From Gambelia wislizenii (lineage: Eukaryota; Chordata; Lepidosauria; Squamata; Crotaphytidae): DNA of 64,000 nt. The translations under genes and the position numbers were made by a program. The first letter of the stretch is position 1. The number at the start of each line of letters is the position of its first letter. The stretch spans positions 245,496,645 to 245,560,644 of the forward strand of contig JAUMIR010000005.1 in NCBI GenBank assembly GCA_030847615.1, in the 5' to 3' direction. Positions 55,254-64,000 of this stretch are shown here, piece by piece. The notes beneath the pieces are model-generated. The model worked only from the letters and a program-made list of their open reading frames with translations, had not been told where the DNA came from and searched no databases.

Positions 55254-55855
55254 TGAAACATGGGTCACCTATCGCTACCACTTACGACTCCTTGGACGCT
55301 TTCATCAGCGCTGTATATAAACAATCCTAAATATACACTGGACTGACTATGTGACGAATGTTGCTGTCCTTGAGCAAGCAGGGATCACCAGCATTGAGGC
55401 CATGATATTGAGAACACAGCTGCGCTGGGCAGGGCACGTTTCTAGGATGGAGGACCATTGCCTCCCCAAAATAGTACTCTATGGTGAACTCGCCACAGGT
55501 CAGCGTAAGAGGGGCTCTCCAAAAAAGTGATACAAGGACTCCTGGAAACAACATCTCAGGCTCGGCCAAATTGATCACCAACAATGGTCTGCCCTGGCCT
55601 CACATCGAGAGGCATGGAGACGCACTATCCACAATGCTGCAGCCTTATTTGAGAACTCACGCCGAACAAGTCTTGAAGAGAAACAATGCAGAAAGAATCA
55701 CAACCCGGAAACATCACCTAAGGACACCTTCTGCTGTGCTTTCTGCAACCGGACTTGTTTATCTCGGATTGGCCTTTTAGTCATCAGCACGCTTGCAGAA
55801 AGCGCGGGATGAGTCCTTCCTGAATCTTCATTTGCTAAGAAAAGCCAGAGAGAGA
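55254..55855 (+). pseudogene. RTE-like LINE, 3' segment of the inverted copy (subfamily B)
   Basis: The plus strand starts at ETWVTYRYHLRLLGRFHQRC and runs to the Cys/His motif and gaagaaaagccagag-type end (here aagaaaagccagag). It has the same KK*YKDSWKQH stop as the 49.6 kb copy and roughly 1-2% difference from it over the shared 500 bp by eye. Also a 1-bp deletion before the Cys/His end (ccttttagtc). Confidence 0.85.
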
Positions 55856-56216
55856 ATATTTCTGGATTTGCCAGGAACAGACAAGATGGATTGAAATCTC
55901 CCCACAAAATATCTGTACGTTTGCTCCTGGGATAAATAATTCTTGAAACCTCTTAATGGAAAGAAGAATGTGCTAATTGTTAGCACACACTGTTGAGCCA
56001 AATCTGTCAAGCTGATGAGCACGAGGTGAAATGTTAGAATGGTGACAGTTGCAAATAAGTGTTAGTTCTCAGCTAAAATTTTATGACAATACAGAGAGAA
56101 GCCCCTGTAAGAAGAAATTCTTCAGGGTCACCATTGTGTGTTGTGAGTGGGGTGGAGAGGGGGGACTATGATCAGAGCATGATCAGCTTTATGACAGAAC
56201 ATTAGTCAGAAAGATA
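55856..56216. other. Intergenic spacer
   Basis: Nothing recognised. Confidence 0.4.
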
Positions 56217-56449
56217 TACAGTTGTCCCTTCATATTCGCTGGGGTTTGGTTCCAGGACCTCCAGTGGATACCAAAATCCATGAATACTCAAGTCCCATTA
56301 TATGCAATGGCATAGCAAAACAATGTCCTTATATAAGATAGCAAAATCAAGATTTGCTTTTTGGATTATTATTTTTTAAAGAATATTTTCAAGCCTTGAA
56401 TACTTAAATCCATGGATACCAAACCCATGGATATGGAGGGACAACTGTA
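56217..56449 (+). mobile_element. Tigger-like MITE
   Basis: tacagttgtcccttcatatt at left, ggagggacaactgta at right, TA target. Very close to the copy at 7473-7706. Confidence 0.9.
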
Positions 56450-56884
56450 TTTCATCTGACAATTGTTCTTTTTGTATTAAAAAAAAACAGTAGGGAAAAA
56501 AGATCAATTAATGGGCACTGTAATTTTATTTTATGTATTGATTATGTTTCTATCATGCCTTTATTCCATTAAACTCAAAAGAAAAACACGTGGGTCTTGT
56601 CCTCTCCATTTTGTCCTCACAATAATCCCAAGAGGTATGTTAGGTTAGCCCAGTGGTGGCACTAGGGGTGTATGGAAAGGCTGAACTGCACCAGGTGACA
56701 CCGTCAGAGGAGGGGTGACACTGCCACAGGTTTAGCCCAAGATATCCCTGTATTCTGGAAGCGCCAGGTTCATTCTCACTGCTCTGCCAAACCACCACCA
56801 CCCCGTCCCCTGTCCATAAAGTCTTTTTCATACATTATAGAGAGAGGGTTTATTTTTTCTTTAGTGTTAGGAGCTACATTTTCT

Positions 56885-57072
56885 TGTGTAAAAAAACAAA
56901 GAGTCTTATAGCAGCTTAAAGGGTAACAAAATTATTATGGCGTCAGTTTTTGTAGCTACAGTCCATTTCATCAGTATCTCATGAAGTCTGCTGCATCCAT
57001 GAAAAGTTTATGCCATTAATAAATTTGTTGATCTTTGAGTGACTCTTCGTAGTTTTTGCTATAGCAGACTAA
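56885..57072 (-). repeat. Dispersed repeat (family S)
   Basis: gtcttatagcagcttaaagg, agctacagtccatttcatca and tgcatccatgaaaagtttat match family S in the reverse orientation. Confidence 0.5.
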
Positions 57073-57074
57073 AG

Positions 57075-57312
57075 TGTGTGTGTGTGTGTGTGTGTGTGTG
57101 CATGCCTTCAAGTCACCTGTCAATTTATGGTGACCTCATAAATTTCATAGGGTATTCTTAGGCAAGGAGGTGGTTATGCCAGGTCCTTCCTCTGAAATAT
57201 AACCTACAGCACCTGGTATTCATTGGTGGTGTCCCAGCCAAATACTAACCAGAGCTGACACTTCTTAGCTTCCAAGATCAAATGGGATCTGGTGCCTTTA
57301 GGGTATTTAGGC
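57075..57312 (-). repeat. 5S rRNA-derived SINE, near complete
   Basis: The head, 57201-57312 on the minus strand, is a decayed 5S rRNA: gatcttggaagctaagaagt (internal control region, box A part), ctctggttagtatttggctg (5S: cctggttagtacttggatg), and ccaggtgctgtaggtt (5S: ccaggtgctgtaggct). The body is tatatttcagaggaaggacc ... acaggtgacttgaaggcatg and the tail (tg)n on plus. This is a pol III type 1-promoter SINE, distinct from the tRNA-derived ones. Confidence 0.85.
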
Positions 57313-57841
57313 CCACTAAAATGGGTACCTCTCAGAAAATTAAAATATGCATTAAAATTAGTGCAAAATGAGCCTTTCCCCCCCACATACCTCAGACATA
57401 GAAATTGAAGATTATTGTTCAAAAAGATGCAAAGAACCCACCCAGTACTACTTTAAAGAGTCCATGCAATGAGGAAGCAGAAATTATAATTTACACAAAA
57501 AGTGTTGTTTTTTTGTGTATAAATCATTGTGCAAAAATAATTTCATTAATATGACAAACTTTGAAAAAAAATCAACAAAACTCTGGTCATCTTACCAAGC
57601 AGATAGAAAACTTTTTGAAAATTTTCAGTTTCACATGAATAAAATCAGTGAAGATCTCTGCAATATACTTTCTTTTTATTTCTAACCCCCAAAAAACACT
57701 CCCCCCCCCCAACATTTTATAGTCATTTGGGGACCAGGCAGGTATGTACATGATTAAAAATTCTATTTTGTTTTATTTATATTATCCCTTTACAACAAAA
57801 TCGTGCTCATTCCCAAATAAACATGTTTAGCATCAGAACAA
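57313..57841. other. Intergenic spacer
   Basis: Nothing recognised; C run at 57701-57710. Confidence 0.4.
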
Positions 57842-57876
57842 TGTTGCTGTATGCCTTCAAGTCATTTTATATTTAG

Positions 57877-58013
57877 AATCATAGAATTAGAAGAGACTAC
57901 AAGGGCCATCAAGTACAACCCCTTGCCATGCGGGAACACACAATCAAAGCACTCCTTACCGGTGGCCATTCAGCCTCTGTTTTAAAAAAAGGAGACTCCA
58001 CCACACTCCGACG
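57877..58013 (-). mobile_element. CR1 LINE 3' end, short
   Basis: Plus reads gaatcatagaattagaagag actacaagggccatcaagta, then aacacacaatcaaagcactc and ggagactccaccacactccg: the reverse of the CR1 terminus. Confidence 0.85.
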
Positions 58014-58024
58014 TCACTTATGTT

Positions 58025-58645
58025 GGAGATTTTCACATGGGTTATATATCCCGTGGCAGGAACAGGACAGGGTCAGGAAAGGTTTTCCCTTTCGGATGAC
58101 GTTGACCCTGTTCTGTCCTGCATCCATCCTACTCCTGTGACTGTTCCAGAACAATGTAATCACGATTTTTCATCGTGAATAGACCTCCCGTTCCGTCACT
58201 ATCATGCAATCACGGGTGTGCAAACAGGAGCCCCGTTCCTGTTCTGAAATGATAGCCATGGAGGGGAGGTCCGTTCCGAGCACTTCCTGGTACGATCTGG
58301 ACATCCAGGTAAGTGGCACCCTTTATTTTACCCTCCCTGTTTTGATTATGTGATTTAAAGAGTGTTTTTATGCTTGGTGAACTGATTTTATGTTTGGGGG
58401 AGTTTTATTTTTTAAATTTACCATCCGGCGTTATCATGTGATAATGTGATAACGTTTCAGACTGCCAGTCATAAAAGCAGCCTTACGACGGATGCATTTA
58501 CGGCCAGCCAACAAGGGGATGGGGAGCCCATTCCTGCTGCGGAATTAAGGTGAGTGTATGAAAGATTTATGTTATTCCGTGGCAGGAACGGGAGAGGAGG
58601 TAGCGGGGCAGTAACGGGGCATTTTGGCTCAGCGTGAAAATCTCC
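58025..58645 (+). mobile_element. TIR element (GGAGATTTTCACAC family), copy 2, TSD GTT
   Basis: Termini ggagattttcacatgggtta and cagcgtgaaaatctcc with GTT on both sides (58022-58024, 58646-58648). Opposite orientation to, and nearly the same length as, the copy at 8375-8996. Confidence 0.9.
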
Positions 58646-58762
58646 GTTGACTCTAAGGCAAGCCTATCATGGGGTTTTCTTGGCAAGATCTGTTCAGGGG
58701 TTTTGCCATTGCCTTCCTCTGAGGCTAAGAGGCTTGCCCAAAGTCACCCAGTGGGTTTACAT

Positions 58763-59192
58763 GGCCTGAAAGTTGGGGCATAAATGAAGAAGTGGAGGAG
58801 GAGGAGGCGGAGCATATAAACCAGGGCTGGGCAAGTGCAGAGAAAGCAGAAGTTTCAGCATGCTGGAAGTGACATGGCATTCCTTCCATCTGCCATTTTG
58901 ACAAATTTTTTTTGCATTCTCTTTGATTTTCAGGGCATTTGGGGGACTGAGTGGCTCAGGGGGTGGAGGAAGTAAACTGCTACATTTCTGGCCATTTCGG
59001 GGGTTGATTTGGCTGGTATGGGGGCAAAAAAAATTCACCTGAAAATTAGTGCAATTTTTAAAAAATAGTTTTGGGTCTGGGAAATTGGGAGGGCTTTAGG
59101 GATCACACTTTGGAGTTCCAAGGACCACGTGCAACTCACGGAATGCACTTTGTCAACCCCTGATATAAACAAATGCTATATTAATTACTTTA
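58763..59192. other. Intergenic spacer, possible old repeat
   Basis: ccagggctgggcaagtgcag and ggaccacgtgcaactcacgg suggest an old dispersed element, not identified. No gene. Confidence 0.35.
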
Positions 59193-59290
59193 ATCATAGA
59201 ATCATAGAGTTTGAAGAGACCACAAGGGCCATCTAGTCCAAACCCCTGCCTTGTAGGAATACACAATCAAAGCATTTCTGACAGATGGAC
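59193..59290 (-). mobile_element. CR1 LINE extreme 3' end
   Basis: aatcatagaatcatagagtt tgaagagaccacaagggcca to acacaatcaaagcatttctg acagatgg on plus. Confidence 0.85.
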
Positions 59291-59900
59291 TTATTATATC
59301 ACATTGACGACCAGTAAATTTTGTAAAGTATAGAAACTGATACCAAAACATATGGAATTTGTATTCCTTGAGCAATGACAGAGTTAAATGTTGTACAGCA
59401 TCTTCTGACACAATAAGCTTCTTCCAGAAACCCATATTAGTTAACCAGCTCTAATAGGCAGGCCCGTCAATAGCTACACATACAGCAAACCCATTCAGAT
59501 TGTTCTCCATCAGTCTTTCAACTTTTAATGCTGCACAAAGCCCAAGATCCTACGGAGTGTAAAAGGTGGAGCATGAAATTCCACCAGTGTACTTACATAG
59601 GGGCCCAGAAGGGCAAAGGTGCTGGTTGGTTGGTGGCATGATGGAGCTCTCCCTGCTCACCCCAATCAGTTGCCATTTGGGTTAGCAAGCAAAGCTGCCG
59701 TGACACCATCTGACAGCCATTTTGCAGACCAGCAAGGCTGTTTAGTGAGTTCGTATGGGAAGCCTCCTTACATAACATTACAAAAAGTAGTTACATCAGC
59801 TTAAGCAGCAGTTATAATAGTGTAAAGCCCCATAGGATTCAAGCCAAAATCTGTAAATAAAAATATAGCAATATAGCAGACAATCAGTACTGAAATGAAA
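59291..59900. other. Intergenic spacer
   Basis: Nothing recognised. Confidence 0.4.
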
Positions 59901-60142
59901 TACAGTAGCATCCCCATATCTGCTGATTTGCAAACCATTGATTCACTTATCTGCGGTTAGTGACGGCCGGGGGGGGAGAGGAGAGCAAGTTGCCTCCCTC
60001 CTTCCTTCCCTGCCGGGGTCCATTGGCTCGGCAGAGGTGGTGGGTGGTGGTGGATGGGGAGTGTTCGCTATTATCCATGGATTTCAGTTATCCGCGGGGG
60101 GGCCTAGAACCAATCCCCTGTGGATATGGAGGTGCTACTGTA
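59901..60142. mobile_element. Tigger-like MITE (third subfamily)
   Basis: Left tacagtagcatccccatatc, right tggatatggaggtgctactg ta. Inner inverted pair ttgattcacttatctgcgg / ccatggatttcagttatccgcgg-type. GC-rich middle. Its layout (Tigger-type ends around a GC-rich core) resembles a small version of the element at 4.5 kb. Confidence 0.75.
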
Positions 60143-60645
60143 CTAGGCACAAGCGTGAGTGTACCAAAATCTACCCTTTTCATATTTATTTGGTTTCTTA
60201 TATACATTCATGAAGTGGAATACTAAAAAAATGTAAGTAACTGCTGGTGTAGATATTCATGACACCCTTGTGTCATTTTTTATAACCTAGCAAGCACAAT
60301 AATAGTCTTTTACAAATTGTATCTTGGAAACTACTGGAGAATCAGGAGCACTGAGTGCTGGCTATGCTATGGTTGGTTATACTATTCTCTACACTCAGTA
60401 ATATTTGACATGACTTGTGCCCAAGTTTTTATTCCTGGGATTTCCTGCTAAACAGATAGATAAAGATAATGTGTGGGAAAGAGGAGTCAGGATGAGGGAA
60501 GAAGGGCTGCCTAAATGCCATGTAATTTAAAAAAGCCAATTTTTGGTCTAGATATTTCTGTATGAAAAAAACAACAACCACACACCAAGCAATCAGGAAA
60601 CATAATATATAAATAAATACTACCCTCTCCCAACTTGGTGCTGGT
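60143..60645. other. Intergenic spacer
   Basis: Nothing recognised. Confidence 0.4.
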
Positions 60646-60789
60646 ATATATTGCTGTTGTTGTTTTGTGCCTTCAAGTCATTTCCGAGTTATGGCAGACC
60701 TATCATGGGGTTTGCTGAGCCTGAGAACATGTGACTTGCCCAAGGTCAGGCAGTGGGTTTCCATGGCTGAGTGTGGATTTGAACCCAGG
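60646..60789 (-). repeat. tRNA-derived SINE (type A), partial
   Basis: gttgttgttttgtgccttca agtcatttccgagttatggc to ctgagtgtggatttgaaccc on plus, with an internal deletion. The tRNA head is cut at the border with the type B SINE. Confidence 0.8.
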
Positions 60790-60794
60790 TATAT

Positions 60795-61015
60795 ATAGAA
60801 TAGCAATAGCACTTCTATTTCTATACCACTTATCAGTGTCAAAGCACTAAGTGGTTTGCAATGTGTTAGCTAATTGCCCCCAACAAGCTGGGTACTCAGT
60901 TTACTGACCTACAAAATGATGGAAGGCTGAGTCAACCTTGGAGACCTGCAGGATCAAACTCACAATGTTGTGGCTGCAGTACTGGCATTTAAGCACTGTG
61001 CCACCAGGGCTCTGA
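60795..61015 (-). repeat. tRNA-derived SINE (type B), near full length
   Basis: On minus: gagccctggtggcacagtgc ttaaatgccagtactgcagc, gagtttgatcctgcaggtct (B box), tgactcagccttccatcatt, aactgagtacccagcttgtt. It abuts the type A SINE, probably inserted into it. Confidence 0.85.
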
Positions 61016-62514
61016 ATATCAACAACTGGCAAGCATTGTGCTACATTATGCTCCTCTCCCTTTCATGTTAACAATAGATTATTCTTCTTATGGTTAATGA
61101 TAAAGATTGAAAGTCTTAGGGGACTGTATGAACATTGGATCATATATTTGGAAAGACAGAGGTATACCACAAAGTTCCAGTTATGAAGAAGGGTGACAGG
61201 TAAACCATGGACATTCAGCAAGGTATCAATGGAAGAGAGCTTGTTATGGGAGCATGTGTGTTGGGTCGCCAGGCTTCCTGGCCTGGCTAAAGTACATCAC
61301 AGTATTTGAGAAGTAGTTCCGACTGAACTACCCACAATTCCTTCTTCAGGCATATTTCTAGCATTACACCTTTGTAGGGCATCATTCCCTGTGTAGTCAA
61401 AACGAGTTAAGTCAAACTGCCTCAGGCTCAGCACAGTCTCCTGCCTTCAGAGCTCACCATAAGTGTACTCCCATTATCTTTCCACTCTTCAAGTATCTCT
61501 CCAAGTATCTTCCACCTCCACCACCTTCAGCCATCAGACTTCTTCTCAGAATGCCTTTGTGTTGCTGCCTGTCTTATTTCCTTCAATCCTTCCTCAAATC
61601 TGATCATTTCCACAAAGTCTTTGGCATCAACACTTAATCCTCACACTGTATTCTTTAATAATCCCAAAGAAGTACAACTGAAAGCAATTGATATTATCCT
61701 GTGTTGAACAAAAATTATGCCTCTATTCTTAACAGCAATTCAAGTTCTCTCCACAGAGCAGAATACCATCCTTGATATAATCCTTCTCCTATGATGTAAC
61801 CCCCACAATTCTCTATAGGCAAATAATTTACAATTGACAAGGCAGGCACATAATTCTGCTTGACAAATATAAACTAAGAATGACACACTTCAGATTGCTG
61901 CTTCTCATGCAGTTCTAAATTGCTTTGCTCTGATGTAAGAAGCACCTTATGCATTGTGTTTACTCAAGTGTTACATAAGTTAAATTGAAATCTTAAAATC
62001 ATAACACTTAAAAAGCATTCATCCAAGAGCCCAGAATCTTTTAGTCCCTGTTGCAATAAGATGAATTCAAAGCACAATCTGTGTAGTCCATTTTATTATC
62101 CTTAGAAATAAATAACTGAAAAGTCATCTATCTGCTAATAGAACACACAGTGAAAATGAAACTATTCATCATCTTTACTAGTTTTATTTTAAAAATGATG
62201 CAGCCACCCTCAAAATGCACATAGAAGCATCATGGTCTGGCACTGGCCTTTATCTACATCAAAATGAAAGAACAGGTACAAGCAAATGGTTACCTTCTAA
62301 GGATTGTAATTCCATCATCTTCTGTCTGCTATGAATATTCTGATAAATACACTGTATAGAGAATTATTTGTTTTACAAAGATAACTTTTAAAAAAAGACT
62401 TGGGGCTGTGCTATGGCAAACATAATCCAAAGATTAATGGAATCTTAACAGTGTCCATTGATTTGACTGGAAACTTGCTCAGCTTGCCATCATTTGCCTC
62501 CCTCCTCCACATAT
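61016..62514. other. Intergenic, largely unique
   Basis: Repeat-poor 1.5 kb. A splice-flanked open stretch on the minus strand at about 62295-62350 was examined and not accepted as an exon. No gene supported. Confidence 0.4.
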
Positions 62515-63160
62515 CCTGTAACTGTCCCAATTTGGCAGGGGTGGTCCCAATTAATCTTCTGCCACCTCACTTTTTCAGCTGTTTTTAAAATGTCCCAGTT
62601 TCTCTTTCCTCCTCACTCTTTCTCCCTTGGTCCTCAGCTTACTTCAATTGCTGTAGACTGAGGAGATTATCAGACGAGGCAAAAAACCCAAGAGGAGCAC
62701 ATGAGGACAATATTACTATACTGCAAATGGGTCCCAGTTTCAAACAACATTGTCATCCTCACAGGCTGACTCTGTGCTGCAGCTGCAAGTAACATTGACA
62801 GGACCTCCCCATCAATTGGAAGTGACACCTTATTCATGGTTGCAGCACAGAGTCAGCACTCAAGGATGATGATGATGTTTGAAACCGGGACTCATTCGTG
62901 GTACAGTAACATTGTCCTTGGGTGCTCCTCTTGGGGTTCTTGACCATGTCTGAGAATCTCCTGAGTCCAAAGTCCAAAGTAGCTTGTACTCAATTAACTC
63001 AGCAAAAAGGAGAGGACAGGAGGACCCTTCACAGGCAAAAACGAACTGCTGCAAGACTCTCCTAGCTTGTGTGTTCTTCATCATTAATAACTTTCCGTCT
63101 TAATCACACTCTGATGTTATTTGGCCACGTCTCCCAGTTTTCATCTGTGAAATGTTAGAG
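62515..63160 (-). repeat. R400 dispersed repeat split by a palindrome
   Basis: Left 62515-62659 (cctgtaactgtcccaatttg gcaggggtggtcccaattaa) and right 62965-63160 (aaagtagcttgtactcaatt aactcagca ... atctgtgaaatgttagag) form one R400 copy with TGA duplicated at the junctions. Confidence 0.85.
62662..62961. mobile_element. 300-bp palindromic TIR element, TSD TGA
   Basis: Ends ggagattatcagacgaggca and ccatgtctgagaatctcc; TGA at 62659-62661 and 62962-62964. Arms pair across the element: aacccaagaggagcacatga ggacaatattactat against gtacagtaacattgtccttg ggtgctcctcttggggtt, and gctgactctgtgctgcagc against gttgcagcacagagtcagc. Confidence 0.9.
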
Positions 63161-64000
63161 AATATGATGCCTCCACATAGTCAAGTGAGCTCCTACAAGA
63201 ATATAGAACTGATAGCTGTTTCCAGAAAAGAAACTAGTACATCACACTCTCTCAGACTCTTGGGACACACAGGTATTTTGCAGCAGCAGAGCTTAGGTCT
63301 AGTATTCTCAGGGCCTACTTCTTTTTCTCCAGGCCTCAGAGTCTGGAGTGTGAGAGCACTGCCCTGAAAAGATTTTTTTTAAAAAAACTTCCATGTGTTA
63401 AAATTAGTGTATGCAAAACTATTAAAAACAGAGATGGGAAAAGTCCCTCCACCCACCCATGTTTTCATGCAGAACTTGAAAAACATAAATTTCTAACCAC
63501 AGAAATAGACATTTATAAAATGTTGGCTTTTTTTATTTCAGCAACATGCTCTGAATAACTGTGGTTGAGGTTTAATGCATTCTGCTTCATGATATCACCA
63601 AACTCCCACCCCTGTGACACCACCAGGGTCTGCTTCTTCTAACATCATCAGGGCCTGCCCCCTGTGCCATCACTGGGACCAGTCCCTGGGTCTCAGGCTT
63701 GAACCCAGAAGCTTCAGGGTCTGGTTTTCTCGTCACCTGGCAACCCTATGTCTGACCCACCTCATTTTAATTTTGCAGACAGAGCCTTGAATTGTGTTGT
63801 GCTGTGACGTTAAGAAGTAACATGAAAATCAGTCAGTTCCTGCAAAATTCCAGTGGGTGATAGCCAATTTATTTATTATTTTTACAAAAAGTGAAGACCA
63901 TATGTAAGAGGCACAATTCATATGCCATATAATATGAACTTATTTCTTTTGTCCTGCTGTCTTTTTTGATGGAACAGGTTTTTTTTTTTTAATGTTTCTC
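63161..64000. other. Intergenic spacer to window end
   Basis: No gene. 63580-63750 (cctgtgacaccaccagggtc tgc, cacctggcaaccctatg) resembles 41720-41965 (acatcacaaggggtcagtcc, tgacctggcaactctat), suggesting one more unnamed dispersed repeat. Confidence 0.4.

Larger units (their letters stand above)
57842..58762 (-). repeat. tRNA-derived SINE (type A) split by CR1 and a TIR element
   Basis: Three pieces: 57842-57872 (gttgctgtatgccttcaagt cattttat), about 58014-58024 (cacttatgtt) and 58646-58762 (gactctaaggcaagcctatc ... cccagtgggttt). Between them lie a CR1 3' fragment and a complete GGAGATTTTCACAC element. Confidence 0.75.

Noticed and set aside
57201..57312. A functional 5S rRNA gene
   Set aside because: Too many mismatches in the internal control region, and joined to a SINE body and (tg)n tail; it is a 5S-derived SINE.
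62283..62350. Possible minus-strand exon (tatacag acceptor, open frame CIYQNIHSRQKMMELQSLEG, gtaacc donor)
   Set aside because: Short and with no recognised homology; one splice-like pair in 1.5 kb is expected by chance. Neighbouring-gene exons (for example DCP1B) were looked for and not matched.

Overview
This window is nuclear DNA from a vertebrate, most likely a squamate reptile. The evidence is a vertebrate gene with GT-AG introns embedded in a very diverse repeat landscape: CR1, L2-like, L1 and RTE-like LINEs, several tRNA-derived SINEs, a 5S rRNA-derived SINE, a DIRS-type fragment and many short TIR DNA elements. There is no bacterial-style operon or dense coding. The species cannot be fixed from the sequence alone.

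The one host gene I can support is the 5' end of CACNA2D4 (voltage-gated calcium channel alpha2delta-4 subunit), on the minus strand. Three coding exons splice together in frame. Exon 1 (33190-33317) holds the start codon and signal peptide. Exon 2 (13601-13682) and exon 3 (2066-2182) encode the start of the VWA_N region. Together they give 109 residues. Intron 1 is about 19.5 kb, intron 2 about 11.4 kb, and intron 3 runs off the left edge. None of these exons was long enough to stand out as an ORF; they were found from splice sites and recognisable protein sequence. Upstream of exon 1 lie a 12-codon uORF, a CCAAT box and three TAATCC-type (CRX/OTX) motifs, which suits a photoreceptor gene. 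From about 34 kb to 64 kb I find no supportable host gene.

Layout: 1-2 kb, CR1 and SINEs; 2.1 kb, exon 3; 3-4 kb, L1 3' end with target-site duplication; 4.5-5.9 kb, a Tigger-like element whose interior is a GC-rich 127-bp tandem array of palindromes; 6.7-12.4 kb, TIR elements, a DIRS recombinase fragment and an L2 RT fragment; 13.6 kb, exon 2; 14-33 kb, intron 1, filled with TIR elements (several nearly perfect long palindromes), RTE, CR1 and an unnamed dispersed repeat of about 400 bp; 33.2-33.8 kb, exon 1 and putative promoter; 34-64 kb, more of the same, including four-part nested insertions and an RTE copy with a 5' inversion.

The strongest candidates for something undescribed are the satellite-bearing Tigger-like element (about 18 32-bp palindromes alternating with G-quadruplex-capable runs on the CACNA2D4 sense strand) and the set of non-autonomous TIR elements with 3-bp target duplications, which range from ordinary MITEs to nearly perfect 300-350 bp palindromes. 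Family names given from memory need confirmation against a repeat library.
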